Shown here: positions 21,801-34,259 of the stretch, piece after piece
How positions within the stretch are numbered: position 1 is the stretch's first letter
Layout: every line of letters begins with the position of its first letter
Source of the DNA: Dendrobium chrysotoxum
Taxonomy: Eukaryota; Streptophyta; Magnoliopsida; Asparagales; Orchidaceae
DNA length: 64,000 bases
Assembly: GCA_019925795.1 (NCBI GenBank)
Contig: CM034313.1
Coordinates: 3,876,501-3,940,500, forward strand
Direction of reading: 5' to 3'
Notes under the pieces: model-generated
Told to the model about the DNA's origin: nothing
The model's database searches: none
What the model saw: the letters and a program-made list of their open reading frames with translations, nothing else
Program-made: the position numbers and the translations under genes

Positions 21801-22989
21801 TAAAATGTTGAACTGCTAAACTAACAATATCAGTATGATTTTCAGTGATAGAACCATCATCCCTACTAATTTTATTAATACTATTTTTAGCCCTTCTTCT
21901 CTTAACCATAGCATGAAAATACTTAGTATTTCTATCACCATCCAACAAATGCTTAGCCACAGCTTTTTGTTTCCAAAAAGCTTCTTCTTGATATTGAAAA
22001 TTAACAAGATCATCTTGAGCCTTCTTAAGATTAGATAAATTAGAATCAGTAGGATCCTCTTGATAAGACACTTCAAGAGAAGAAACACATTGTTCAGCAT
22101 TCAAAATATTAGAAAAAATATTTTTAAAAATATGCTGATTCCACCAATTAAGAACCTGCTTTAATCTTTTAAGTTTAAGCCACAATATTTTCATACCACT
22201 AATGGAGTTATCAGGATGCAAAGGGGAGTGCCAGCTAAGCTTAACAACATCAATGAAAGACTCATGAAGAAGCCACATGTTTTAAAATCTAAACTGAGAT
22301 TGAAAATTGGAACCTCTAGATTTAATATTAATGAGTAAAGGAGAGTGATCCGATAAGGTCCTACTCAAATGATGCACATTAGTAATAGTATAAGAGTTAA
22401 GCCAAGAGTCATTAAACAAAACACGATCCAATCTTTGCCATAAATGCCCCCTATTCCAAGTAAACTTGTCACCAGTAAAACCAATATCAATCAAATTGCA
22501 ATTAGAGATCATATTATTGAAATCCTCCATGGAACGGTTAGAGGGGGAGGAACCACCCATCCGTTCATCAGGAGTGGAAATGGAATTGAAATCACCACCA
22601 ACAAGCCATGAAAAGTTGCAAATTTGTTGAAAATTAATGAGTTGTTCCCATAAAAGTTTTCTATTGTAAAGCGAAGAAGCTGCATACACTAAGGAAGCAT
22701 AGCAGTGAAAATTAAAAGCCTCCACATTGCAATGTAAAACTTGTGTAAAATCAGCAATCACATCTACTTTAATAGGATCTTTCCATAACACCCAAATTTT
22801 GTTAGCAACATTCGCAATGGAATGCTTAAAACCCAAAAAACGAGAAGTATTCTTAAGCCTAGAAGAGGAAATAAGCGGCTCAAGTAGAATGAGAATAGTA
22901 ATGTTGTGCACACGACATAAGTTTTTAACACGGGTACGAGACGAGGGGCAACCAATACCTCTCACATTCCACACAATAGCATTAAACAT
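18892..22989 (-). pseudogene. LINE A ORF2: endonuclease-RT-zf-RNase H
   Basis: One frame of 1366 codons from ATG at 22989, with four in-frame stops (22282, 21688, 20458, 19525) and no frameshift. Endonuclease (about codons 1-230): WNVRGIG, GGDFNSI, TLSDHSPLL. RT (about 430-840): GPDGF, RPISLC, GFVKGR, KLDMAKAYDNLNW, GLRQGDPISP and FVDD (20938-20949), a variant of the usual FADD that keeps both Asp. Zinc-binding domain: HKSIPSTISIFVWRAL, CHCCWHLESMHH. RNase H (19524-18892): the first Asp of the LNVDG motif is Gly, and the Glu and second Asp positions are also replaced. At least two stops are Gln codons changed by C to T. Confidence 0.92.
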
Positions 22990-22998
22990 AAAGGATAA

Positions 22999-24507
22999 TT
23001 AATGAGAAGTATTTGATCGAGTGTTCTTAGGAGGCTGTAAAGAAATAGATTTAGGTTTCCGACCTCTTTTACTATTGACTTTGATAAAACTCAAATCATT
23101 ATCATCCCTAGCAAAATTTTTTGCCGAAATACTCATGTCATCAGTATCAGCTAAAGAAACATTATTATAATAGATAGGTATAGAATTCTTACTGCCACTT
23201 GGAAGAGCCCTAAGTGCCGTCAACTAAGGGAAGTCATCTTCCAAGCACATACCATCAACTTCCTTATTTGATTCACTCAGTTTCTCCACCAGTACAGGTA
23301 TATGAATGCCATCGTTCAAAGAGGAGCAATGCACCTCTTCATTAATTTCCCCTTCTTCCAAGTTCCTGCCATCTCCCTCGACAGGCAATTGAATAACAAT
23401 ATTGGGTCCTATATCAATTTCCTGCTCAATCAGGGGATAAATGTGAGTACATAAATTGAAATCAGTAGAAACAACATCATTTTGCAAACAGTTAGGAAAA
23501 ATAACATTGACTGGAATATTTTCATTTAGATTCACTATCATTGGTAAGGCTTGGTCCCCGTTATCCTCACAACCCATAGGCAAACAAGTAATCATTTGAG
23601 TATCTTCCTGAATTAAAGTAGTTAGACCGTTAATAGTAACATTCAAAGGCTGTTAAGGAACTTGCTCCAGAATTGATGAAGTGCCCTGTAGAGGATTAGG
23701 GATGGGCTGATCCTTCTCGTCATTACTACTTTTCGCAATTTCTTTCTCCTTTCGAAGGTTAGGATGTTTCCTAAAATACTCAGTAACACCATGTCCATGC
23801 ATTTTGCAGAAAGAACAAAACAACGGTAAGTTCTCCAAATCGACTTTTTGAAAATACCCCTTCATCTCAGAACCTATCCAGATTTCATTGGGGTGTTTTT
23901 TAGAAACATCGAGTTCAACAAGAACACGAGCTACAGAAGGCCGCGACATAGAAGCCGTGGCCTGATCTGTTTGTAAAGGGGGACCAAAAATGGAAGCCAG
24001 ACCAAAGAGGATTTGCTGATTAAAGAAATGAAGCCTCAAATTGGGGAAGGAAATCCAAACCGGAGCAATAGGCGATTCCTCCCTAACATCAAAATCAGGA
24101 GACCATTTAAGCAACCTCATTTGACAAGCTTGTATATAATAAGTTCTACGAGCAAAAATGCGACTATAATTGAGATCGTTTGAGAGTTGGATAGGGATGT
24201 GTCTTTGATCAAGTAAACCCACATGGAATGATCCGAAAAGTTTAAGATTCAGAAAAAATTTGCGAATAATATCAAGATTCGGGCGTCGTAACATAAATTT
24301 ACCCACTAAGGTCAAGGCATACGGGGCAGCCAACTGTTCCACAACCGAATCCTCAAACAACAACGCCGGACAGCCCTTAAAAGACGAATGCAAAAAATGA
24401 ACTTTGGAAGAAGAAGAAGTAGATCCAGCCAAAACATCTTTAAAAGATCGAGACTTTCCCTAAAAAATGGGAGCAGATGAAGGGATCGATGACGACGGAG
24501 TCGTCAT
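22999..24507 (-). pseudogene. LINE A ORF1: DUF4283 and zinc-knuckle protein
   Basis: Starts at ATG 24507 (MTTPSSSIPSSAPIF, matching LINE D's start) and keeps one frame to TAA at 22999, about 502 codons, with stops near 24462, at 23653 and at 23224. The DUF4283 region is visible as LTLVGKFMLRRPNLD, then LDQRHIPIQLSNDLNYSRIF and LKWSPDFDVREESPIAPVW. A zinc knuckle follows, FCSFCKMHGHGVTEY, with the last Cys replaced by Tyr. The C-terminal half is acidic, ending in a short basic tail (KRGRKPKS). Such proteins bind element RNA in the retrotransposition particle. Confidence 0.9.
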
Positions 24508-24697
24508 CACCCAGCACCGAAAGCCAAATAAAACACAAATCCAAAACAACGAAGGAAAAATGCATACGAGACTGGCTAAGAAATGTAGAAAACAAGCCTG
24601 GATGGAGTGCGCAAGGAGAGCCCAAGAATCGCCCTGGAGTCGCCACAGAAACCCTAGCGCCACAAAAAATTTTTAAGTGTTCATTTGCATAACATAT

Positions 24698-25195
24698 TTC
24701 TCATTCAATCTCTAAATTTTTATAAATTATTTTTCTTTTGTATAACTTCAATCCAATAAGCTTCATTGTTAGATAATTGTCAATGAGTCATCTTTAAGGG
24801 ATTATAACACTTTGGATTGCTAATTTTAATTTGTTAATTTGGGTCATTCATGCATATTAGTAAATTTAAGTTAGGCTATCATGTTTCAAATTTGCTTAAT
24901 ATAAATGTTGTATCATATTTATTTTGAAATAAATGCTATAGAAATTTTGATTGATGAATCATATATTATGCTCTTCATAAAATAAATCTATTAGCTATAA
25001 ATTCCTATCAATTAAATTTGAATCACGACATCCTTTGCTTCAAAAGAGTACAAAATAGATATTACATAAATTATCCTTTGCCTCAAAAGAGTACTCATGT
25101 TTATCGACTCACACTTCTCTTACATAAACAAGTAGAATATAAGCTCAAGCTAAGCCAGAATTCCAAATATTGAGCATATAAGCTCAAAATGGTAC
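24698..25195. other. Left spacer of decayed unit 2
   Basis: AT-rich DNA homologous to 27250-27680 (shared ATTATAACACTTTGG and ATAATTTTAATT-like stretches). No gene. Confidence 0.5.
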
Positions 25196-25698
25196 AAGAT
25201 AATCACCTAAACAACTTTCAAGAATATTAAAACCTTTCATACTTTCAATCCATTTAATCTTAAGAACTTTGAACCTCACCATAGTGTCTTTTTTCATGTT
25301 TGACAACTCTTTCACTTTTAAGAACATTTGCACTTCTGATAGGCTATATTAAGAGAGAAAAATATTAGGCATTGCCTTAGATTTGAGAAAAATGCCACTA
25401 TGTAGAATCGTAGTTACGGTGCCAACTAAGATCTCACATTTGCAAGGCTTCACAATGGTGCAATTGAAGTATACTAGCAAGAAGCAACACATGTATCCTC
25501 ATTAATTTACAATTAAAAAATGGTATTTAGGCTGGAAACTGCAATATAGTAGACATGTTCCTCATATGCTTTCCTATGATAAATTTTATAGAGCAGGTTG
25601 AGGAGTATAACTTCACGAGGAGGAAGCTAGACTTGTGAAATTGATCTTATGAAAGGGACAACCACGTCTTCTTGCATTTTAATCTCCAAAAATATCAT
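25196..25698 (-). pseudogene. Decayed RNA polymerase IV/V subunit 7-like copy (N2)
   Basis: Aligns along its whole length with the intact copies. The start codon (25698-25696, reading ATGATATTTTTGGAGATT) and an FLRSKAMPNIFLS-like piece survive, but deletions and stops break the frame, including in the N-terminal half and the FLSEKK region. Its leader shares a specific stretch (AATAGTAATTCATAAGCATT) with truncated copy N4, so N2 and N4 form a sister pair distinct from N1, N3 and N5. Confidence 0.75.
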
Positions 25699-25719
25699 TT
25701 TTAGCGATATGTTGAAAGG

Positions 25720-26060
25720 CTTAGATCATAAGAATAGTAATTCATAAGCATTATATTGTTAAGGAAGTTTTCGCACCCTATAGATGCATAAAACTTGGGC
25801 AAAACTTTCTTAAGGCTTTATGGTTGATTTTATTCAATATGAAACTAAAATTGAAAAGTAAATTAAGGCTTGGGCGTTAACTCACAATTAGTCTCGTCAA
25901 TTGTCTATAGCACAATTACAAACTCAGTCTCGACAAGAGGCTTGAATACTGATAACTTTGACAGAAAAGCTAGAATTTTAATACTCTCATTAAATTGAAT
26001 AATATGCTGATACAATAGTGCCTATTTATAGGCAGCAAAGGAGAGTTATATAGGAAAATA
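25720..26060 (-). promoter_or_regulatory. Promoter block of unit 2
   Basis: TATA box CTATAAATAG (minus) at 26022-26031 with the conserved flank. Here the block joins directly to the exon-like block at 26074, so the spacer S and (GA)n tract are deleted in unit 2. Confidence 0.5.
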
Positions 26061-26073
26061 TAATAAATAAGAA

Positions 26074-26220
26074 TGAACAATGATTTTGCTAAGCTAGCTT
26101 AGAGGTTGATCACTTTGGACGATGAGCTTAATTAAATATACAATTATGAAGTTCGAGTGAAGATTTCAATATTTATTTATCCTAATGTGTGAATTGTAAT
26201 TAGATTTCATTGCAAATTGA
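26074..26220 (+). pseudogene. Exon-like block, unit 2 copy
   Basis: Reads MNNDFAKLA, stop, RLITLDDEL; closest to the unit 0 copy. Decayed. Confidence 0.4.
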
Positions 26221-27681
26221 TTTAGTAGTTTTTTTTACTAAAGGTCTTAATGATGGTGAGCACAATAATTAAAATTGATTAAATTTATTTAAAATATATT
26301 TTATACCTTTAAAAATATATTTTAAATTTTTATTTGTGCTAAGTTTTTAATTGCTTAATTTATTTCATATTTATTTATATATAAAATTATTGAACATTTA
26401 TTTTATTAGCAATTGTATATTAATTTGGTCATCACTAATTTAGCTTAATAATTTTAATTATATTTTTATTTTCCTAACTAAGTAATATTAATGGAATTAT
26501 CATGAGTTATCTCAGTTAAATGATTTTACATATTGACAAATTCACTTTGATCTGATTATTTTAATTATAATTAAATATACAATTACTTGATAAATTAAAT
26601 TTGATTTTTGTTCTATTTAATTTATTGATTTCCTTACATTCAAAATCATATACAATATGTTATATGTTCTAATAAATTTTTTAAAGTTATAATTTAAATA
26701 AAAAAATTATGGAATTATAACGAGTTATCTTAGTTAGTTGTTTTAACTATAATTAATTAGATATTAGTTGTAATTAAATATACAATTACATTATACTTAT
26801 AAAGTAAATTTAATTTTGATTCGATTTAATTTATTGATTTATTTACATATAAAATCATGTATAATATGTTCTATTTCTAATTAAATTTATAATGTTATAA
26901 CTTAATTTTAAACTAAAAAAAAATAAAAATTGCCATTTAAGGAGCTGGTTGAGGTCAAGCACAATTCTAAGTGTTCATTGTAATAAAATGATAAAAAATG
27001 AGAAATCAAACAAAATTATTAAGAAATCACTTGATATAAGAAAGAAATATATAAATTTTAAATATTTTTAATACCTTTGTACTTAAATCTTAAATTCTAA
27101 TATATTTTAAATGAATTTGTATTAACGTTAGTTAAACGTGCTGGCTAATTTTCTAACAAGTCGAGTTTGGGCTGACTCAAATTCGACTCATTATCTCATC
27201 GAGAATCAAAGATGGAGAGAACTTTTCACTTCGATGTAAAATGTTTTTAGAAAATAGTCATTCAGTCACCTTTAAAATATTATAACACTTTGGTTTGATA
27301 ATTTTAATTAGTAAATTTTGTTCATTTTTGCTTATTAGCAAATTTGGGTTAGATTATCCTGTTTTATATTTTGGGTTATATGATTTTATTGCATCATATT
27401 TAATTTGAAATAATGAGCACAATAAAAATTTTGATTGATAAATCATATATTATACTCATCATAAAAAAATATAATTGTTATAAAATATATTTCAATCAAA
27501 TTTGAATAATGATATTTTGATTTTTTTTTTTCAAAAGTTGGAGAACAAAACAATCAATTACATAATTGTTCTTTGCTTTAAAAGAGTACCCACATGGATA
27601 AAGATATACATCACTTACATAAACAAGTAGAATATAAACTTAAAAGTTAAGCCATAATTCTAAAAAAATGAGCATATGAAC
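26221..27681. other. AT-rich spacer between units 2 and 3
   Basis: Very AT-rich. It contains two related stretches about 230 bp apart (ATTTAATTTATTGATTT near 26617 and 26825), the AGCACAATTCTAAGTG repeat (26956) and the left spacer of unit 3. No gene. Confidence 0.5.
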
Positions 27682-28215
27682 TCAAATAGGTCCAAGATAA
27701 TTAGCTTCAATAGTTGCTAGGATATGGAAGTCTTTCTCGCCTTCAATCCACTTGACTGCGAAAACTTTGAACCTCACCTTTGTGCCTTTCTGCATGCTTC
27801 CCCCTCGATTCATGTTCATAAATACTGGTTGTTCAGCTGTTCTGAATTTGTAATCTTTCATTTTCTTTTCTGAGAGAAAAATGTTTTGCATTGGCCCAGA
27901 CTTGAGAAACATGCCATGTATCATAATCTTATCTACGATGCCAATTAAGATCTCACCCTTGCATGGCTTCATAGTGGTGCAGTTGAAAGATACTTTGAAG
28001 ATGATTTCATGAGTCAGCATATTAGTTCCATCGTTATCAAAATTGTTCAGAATGGTAGGTGAAACATAGTAGCCGTGTTTCATAGATGCTTTCCAAAGAC
28101 CAACTTTGAAGAGGAGTTGGATGGTCAAATGTTTACGAAGAGAAATGTCTAAGCTCTTGAGCCTGTTGGGAGGGACATTCACTTTTGCTTTCAACTCAAC
28201 CTCCAAAAACACCAT
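27682..28215 (-). CDS. RNA polymerase IV/V subunit 7-like protein, copy N3
   Basis: 177 residues, uninterrupted, same length as N1 and N5. N-terminal tip domain: PPNRLKSLDISLRKHLTIQL, KHGYYVSPTI. S1/OB domain from about residue 83: KGEILIGIVDKIMIHGMFLK, then SGPMQNIFLSEKKMKDYKF and VFMNMNRGGSMQKGTKVRF, ending LATIEANYLGPI. The S1 half is almost identical to N5; the N-terminal half differs more. Intact frame after duplication suggests either selection or recent origin. The family acts in the Pol IV/V stalk with subunit 4 in RNA-directed DNA methylation; whether this copy does is inference. Confidence 0.87.
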   Translation of the reverse strand: MVFLEVELKAKVNVPPNRLKSLDISLRKHLTIQLLFKVGLWKASMKHGYYVSPTILNNFDNDGTNMLTHEIIFKVSFNCTTMKPCKGEILIGIVDKIMIHGMFLKSGPMQNIFLSEKKMKDYKFRTAEQPVFMNMNRGGSMQKGTKVRFKVFAVKWIEGEKDFHILATIEANYLGPI

Positions 28216-28236
28216 TTTTCATAGTTTGTTGAAAGG

Positions 28237-28332
28237 CTTAAATCATAAAAATAGAAATGTGATAAGGCTTTAAATCTAACATGGTTCAAATTTAAATAAG
28301 TATAAAATGTTGCAATGAATATATATATATAT

Positions 28333-28408
<76 letters not shown>

Positions 28409-28458
28409 TGTATGAAACTTTAGTTGAAAATTAAATTAAGACTTGGGCATAAACTCAC
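28237..28458 (-). other. Predicted 5' UTR intron of N3
   Basis: Donor GTGAGT at 28458 is conserved; the acceptor position reads ATGATTTAAG (28237), weaker than in N1 and N5. The intron has grown through a (TA)n(GA)n tract. Inference only. Confidence 0.35.
28319..28406. repeat. (TA)n-(GA)n compound microsatellite
   Basis: TA run 28319-28334 followed by about 35 GA units. It lies in the N3 leader, at the same place where N5 has a pure (TA)n run (45800-45858). Confidence 0.9.
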
Positions 28459-28559
28459 AATTAGGCTTGTCAATTGTCTAAGGCACAATTACAATCTTAG
28501 CATCAATAAGAAGCAAGATTTCTAATTACTTTAGTGGAAAATTTAGAATTCAAACTCTT

Positions 28560-28843
28560 ATTGAATCAAATAATATGTTGATATAATAGCATCTATTTAT
28601 AGGTAATAGAACAGCATTTTAATGGAAAATCTCATAAATAAAAATATCCTTAATAATAAGGATATATTATGGTAATAATAATTATAGATTCTTATTATAA
28701 ATGTTAGATATATATTCTATAATTATATGACAATGAATAATTCTAATATCTCTAATATTTATATGGAAATAAGTAATTTTGATATCTGTAACAAACTTTT
28801 CATATTTTTTCAAGCTAATGTGAAACAACAATTATTAGAATTT
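28560..28843 (-). promoter_or_regulatory. N3 promoter block with TATA box
   Basis: CTATAAATAG (minus) at 28593-28602, about 380 bp from the ATG; the extra distance is the microsatellite. Conserved upstream sequence runs to 28843, where LINE B begins, so upstream control sequences are now 5.7 kb away. Confidence 0.5.
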
Positions 28844-28869
28844 TAAACCTTATATTTATATATATTGGA

Positions 28870-29582
28870 AAAACCCTTAAAGGGCCTACGCGTTGATAAG
28901 GAAAATTGTTTACAAGTCCTTAAAGTGATCGATAGCTCGATAATGCTTGAAGAGCTACAATAAAAAAAAAACAAAAAAGTTCTAAGAGCCAAAGATCCCA
29001 ATCTAGTTACAAAAAGCAAATAAAAGACAAAAAGGAATACAAATGCAAGGTCAGCAAGAAGCCAAACCCAGAAGAAGCCTAAAGCTTAGATATCCAATCA
29101 ACACAGCAGAAAGAACCTGAGAACGATCCATGACCCGTCTCCAATTGTACTAAAATCAGTGATGAATCCAAAGCCCCTGCCAAAAAAATCTAAGAACAGG
29201 CAACAACAGGATCCGAGGATAATAGAAAATTCCACCTGAATGAGACCAGAACCAAACAAAGGAAAACATTAAAGCTAAGACCAATAAAAGAAGGCAGCAG
29301 CACCAGCGAAAACAAAGCCCCCAATAGCAGCACCAGCAAAACTACACTACAACAGGACCAAACATTCTTTAGGCTGCCAGATAAAAATAAATAAAGCTGG
29401 GACTAAAGATAAAGAAACACCAGCACGACCGAAACAAAAGCCCACAAGAACAGCTCCGAGAGAAGGAAAACAGAGAAAATAAAACCCAGAACTTGTTAGG
29501 ATTTGACATTAAAGTTTGGAATTTCCATGCTTTGAAGAGACGCACCTTTTCTAGCCAAAAAAATTAGCACATGAGTTGCCAC
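28870..29582 (-). other. LINE B 3' UTR
   Basis: About 0.7 kb after the RNase H remnant; no conserved frame seen. The last 30 bases carry the shared 3' motif with a perfect CCCTTTAAGGG palindrome. Confidence 0.5.
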
Positions 29583-32500
29583 TTAGGGAAATATGGGTGA
29601 TAGAAAATCAATATGATTCAAAAGATTCATAATACTCATAAAAATATAAAACAAAGAGGCATTGTTACAAAACTTACTTTTAATGAGATTAACCAAAATT
29701 AAAGAATCAGACTCAATACAAAGATTTTTAATCCCGAATTGAAAGCATAAGTTAAGGCCAATGAGAAGGACATAAGCTTCAGTAAAAATAACATTCCCAT
29801 TATAGACTTTATCAGCAAACACAAAAATTATATCACCCTTAAAATCTCTAAGAATACCACCACAACCACCGCCAACCTTAGAAAGCGAACCATCAACATT
29901 ATGTTTGAACTGGCTAACAACCAGTTTAATCCAATACACCACACTAAAAAAATTCCTAATGTTATCCTTCTGAAAGGAAATCTGAAAAAAAATTAGTCCA
30001 AGCTATTACACCTTTAAAGTGTTTCGGCTTCAAAATATTCGCAATAACCAAATGATGGATTTTTACCTTTTGGCACATAATGATTCTATCACAACTCATT
30101 TTGACACCCATGTGTTTATTGTTGTTTCTCTCCACCCATAAAAGCCAAAAACCATCATAGGGATAAGGATAGCAATATGACTAGTACGATGTTTTAAACA
30201 ACAGCTTTCCAAGAAGGATAGACAATTAATCATATTAGTGTCAAAGATGTAACCCAAAGCAATTTCCAATGTATTCCAAACTTTGAAAGCAATAGACCCA
30301 ATCAAAAAAATGTGATTAATAGTTTCAACCTGAAAGCAACATTGATATCTAGAAACAATATTAAAACCTTTTGATAAAAGTCTCTGGTCAACTGGAAGGA
30401 AACCTTTAAGAAGCTGCCAAGTGAAAACCGAATAAATAGTGGGAGTATTGATACTCCAATTTTTTTCAAAAACCATGGAATTATCAAATTTAACTCTTAT
30501 GGTGTTCCAGACATCTGTAGAGCAAAAATCCCCATTTTAGAATGCTTAAAAATCATAATGTCAGGGATGTTTATCCCCAAAGGGATAATCAAAATCCTGT
30601 CAGCCACCGGAATAGGGAGAACCTTAATCAAACTGTTGTAAACCCAGTTCCAATTACTAATTAAATCAGAAACATTCAAATTGGAAACATAATGAGTGCG
30701 TAAAATCTCATCTAAAGAGCCAAAACCCGACCAATTGTCTTGCCAAAAAAAAAAAAAGTTTCCCTTACCAAGACCATATTGCAAAAAGGATTCACCCATC
30801 CATTTGATCTTACACAGTCTATGCTAAATAGGGGATTGACCGTTCTTGAAAAAACAATAGGAAGAATGATTCTAGCTGCAATACTTCTTATTCATATAAT
30901 TAGCCCATAAGCAATTGTTTAATCTAAATTTCCACCAAAATTTAATAGAAAAATAAATAACCATATCTCTGACATATTTACAACCGAGCCCTCCTTCGAC
31001 AACCGGACTAGTGCAGGAGGCCCAAGATCTCCAATTAGTAGTATTATAAGCTTTAGTAATGTCTAATTTAATCACCATATTCTTGCTAGTAACATTAAGG
31101 TTTATGTCATAAATGAGCTCTTGAGCTAATAAGACATTATCCACAATACTTCTACCTTTAACAAAGCCAGTTTGATTTTGGGAAATAATTTTAGGCAGCA
31201 AATGAGATATCTGAGAAGCAAGAATCTTTGAAATAATCTTATTGAAAGTAGAACATAAGCTAATGGGTCTAAAATCAGACCAATACGATGGATTCTCACA
31301 TTTAGGAATAAGAACAATAGAAGTGTTAGTAAAGTATTTAGGAATAACCATACTAGAAAAAAAACCTTTAATGGCTCTGCAAAGATCATTTTTAATGATA
31401 AACCAACATTTAAAAAAAAAGCTATAGTAAATCCGTCAGGACCAGCAACAACATCCTTGTTCATATTCATAAGGATATTAAAAATTTCAGTATCCTCAGG
31501 ACATTTATTAAACAAACAATTATCCTCATAATTAATAAGAGCAGGAATAATGAAAGGGTTGGAAACAGGATCAACATTATTCGAAATACCTAAAATATTC
31601 CTAAAGTAATCAATACCAGAATTAACAACATCATCCTCATTCTCCAAACAGGACCCATCATGAAGCTTAATATTATGAATAAAAGATTTAGCCTTTCTGC
31701 TATTAGCACGAGCATGAAAATACTTAGTATTGCGATCACCATCAGAAATATTTTTAGCAATAGCTCTTTGATGCCAATATTCCTCTTCCAAAAATCGCAA
31801 GTCAGAAAGAGTATTTTTAGCTTTGAGAAGCACAGCTTTATTCACATCAGAGTTATTTAACATAAAGGTATCCTCCAAAGAGATATATTTATTTTCAGCA
31901 TTTAAAATATTATCAAATAAATTGCCAAACACATTCTTGTTCCCCATCTAAGAACCTATTTTAGCCGCTTGAACTTAAGAGATAATAAAATTATATCATT
32001 ATTACCCTCATAATGATCTAAAGGGGCTTTCAAGTTTATCTCAACCACATTAAGAAAATCTGAAGAATGAAGCCACATATTCTGAAATCGAAAAGGAGTA
32101 AAACTTTTGGAAATAGTAGTATTTATAGAAATCAAAAGAGGAGAGTGATCAGAAATAGTTCTACTGAGGTGTTGAACCATAGTATTAGGACAGGCATCAA
32201 CCCAATCAAAGTTAAACAGAATTCTGTCAAGCCTTTGCCAAAGATGATTATTAGACCAAGTAAATTTAAAACCTGAGAAACTAATGCCAACCAAACCACA
32301 CTCCAAAATCATATTATTGAAACATCCATAACAGATAAACTAGGAGTAGCACCTCCTAAATGTTTGGAGGTATTCGAAATAATATTAAAATTTCCCCCAA
32401 CAAACCAAGGGCCTCTCAAAGAAGAGGAAAATTCACATAACTAATTTCATAAAGGAATATGACCAGTTTTAGTGCAACTAGCATATCAAATGGAGCAAAA

Positions 32501-32787
32501 AAATAACTGATTGTTGATATTAAAAGTACAATGAATAGCTTGATCAAAATCAACTAAAACCAAACAATTGATCGAAGTATTCCAGAAAAGCCAAATTTTG
32601 CCATTAGAATTAGCAAAAAAGAAGAAAAACCAAGTTATTTTCGACACAAGGCTAGCTTAGAGGAACCAATAAGGGGTTCTAAAATAGCTAAAAAAGAAAT
32701 ATTATAGATTCTCCAAAGGCTACGAATATGAACATGAGAGTGGCAATTACCCACTCCTCTAACATTCTAAATAAGGGATTTAATCAT
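29583..32787 (-). pseudogene. LINE B ORF2, internally deleted
   Basis: ATG at 32787, then stop at the Trp of WNVRG. Endonuclease remains to about 31956 with RLDRILFN and TISDHSPLL. RT start (31947-31031): GPDGF, RPISLC, GFVKGRSIVDN, KLDITKAYNTTNW. At 31030/31031 the frame jumps straight to SWASC and GGLGCK of the post-RT region, so about 0.75 kb including the xADD site is missing compared with LINE D. The KAYD Asp is also Asn. Zinc-binding pieces lie at 30799-30096. RNase H (29942-29583) keeps Asp (NVDG), Glu (TEAYVLLIGL) and Asp (CIESDS). Many stops and shifts elsewhere. Confidence 0.88.
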
Positions 32788-34259
32788 AAAAAACCGATTT
32801 AAAAGTAGCTTTAGATCTAGTATTCCTTACTTGGGAAACAAGAACATCCGACTTATTCTTTTTATTATTTCTTTTCTTTTTTTTACTCCGCACTAAATCA
32901 AAATTTTCAAGAGAAGAGTGATGGGTTTTAGAATAAGAAACATTTTCACCTTTTGAATGACCATCAACATCAGACCGCAATTCCCCTTCTTCCCAAGCAG
33001 AATTAGATCTATCAGAGAGAGACTCATCCGCAGATGAGACATCCATTTCAATGGAAACAAAAATTTGCTGATTGGGCACATTAGCGACATTTAAAGTAGA
33101 CAAACCATCACCCTGAATAATATGTTTACCGAAAGAGTTAACCTCTAAATCATCAATGGCATGCTCATTGTTCACACAGTTAATATTATTCACTATATCC
33201 ATATTACTAGAAACAGCAAGTCTTGCAACCACAAGATCAATGCCATTAGAATTATGTTTAGAAATAGAATGATCACCCACATTAGGATCAACAGGTGAAT
33301 AAATCATGGGATCGATACCATTACCCAAATTCATACAAGCCATAACATTATTTGTGGCCTTAGACAGTTTCGGATCGCCCGTGCTAGTGATTTGAACAAC
33401 ATATATTCCATTAAAAGGTTCATCCACCTTAGGATTAATCAGTTCCAGTCCAGCTTGCTAAGTGGGAGGAGAAGAGTTAGTTGCATTCACCATGCTATGT
33501 TTTCGCAAATTAGGAAGCAAATGAAAACATTTGGATTTACTATGACCTAGAACTTTACAGTGCTCAAAAAATGAAGGAAAAACACTGAAACCAACCTTCT
33601 GAATATATCCATATTTTTTAGGCCCAACCCAAATCGAGTCAGGGTATTATTTTGTGATATCGAGTTCGACCAAAATATATGCCACTGATGGTCGGGAGCC
33701 AGCCGTAGTAGCACTATCAATTTGCAGTGGCCTACCGAATAGAGATCCCAAACCATGCAATATTCGATGAGTAAACTGATGAGGACGCAAATCAAGAAAA
33801 GCAATTCACACAGGAACAATGGGAGATTCAGCAGTAATGTCAAAAACCAGAGACCTATTTAATAAGTTTCATATAATAGTTTGAGACATAGTAAGCACAT
33901 CTAGCAAAGATTCTACTGTAATCCAAATCATTAGACAATTTTATAAGCACATGCCTATGATCAAGCAAAGTCACAGAAAATTCCCCAGACAACTTAAGTG
34001 AAAAAAAGAACTTCCGGATGTTGTCCAAGGAAGGATGTTTAACCGAAAACTTACCCAAAAAAGCAAATTCAAAGGGGGCAGCTAATGCAAGAATTTCTTC
34101 TTTAGAAATCCAAAGAGAAGGTAAGCCATGATGAGTATATCAAACTAAATCAGGAAAAGATTACGAAGAGCCTAAAGCTAAAGCATCCTTAAATGATTTA
34201 GAGGTGTTCTTCAACTCCAGGAAACCTAGATTAGAACACTTCAGGGGTAGATTCGCCAT
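32780..34259 (-). pseudogene. LINE B ORF1
   Basis: ATG at 34259 (MANLPLKCSN). A region LPSLWISKEEILALAAPFEF is nearly identical to LINE E. DUF4283 pieces: FSVKHPSLDNIRKFFFSLKL, LSNDLDYSRIFAR. Stops and shifts separate four open pieces; the zinc-knuckle region (33580-33500) is decayed. The last piece (33427-32780) is acidic with a basic Lys-rich end and stops at 32780, overlapping the ORF2 ATG. Confidence 0.85.

Larger units (their letters stand above)
17872..24679 (-). mobile_element. LINE A, near full-length L1-clade element
   Basis: Flanked by an exact 18-bp duplication, TTCATTTGCATAACATAT, at 17854-17871 and 24680-24697. The minus-strand order is 5' UTR, ORF1, ORF2, 3' UTR, then a (TA)n tail of about 77 bp (17872-17948) instead of poly(A). 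The 3' terminal motif AACACGTAGGCCCCCACC is shared with the other LINEs here. Both ORFs keep a single frame from end to end; inactivation is by a few in-frame stops and lost catalytic residues. Subfamily partner of LINE D. Confidence 0.92.

Noticed and set aside
19222..22038. Plus-strand frames within LINE A
   Set aside because: Antisense shadows of ORF2; lysine/asparagine-rich composition mirrors the coding strand.
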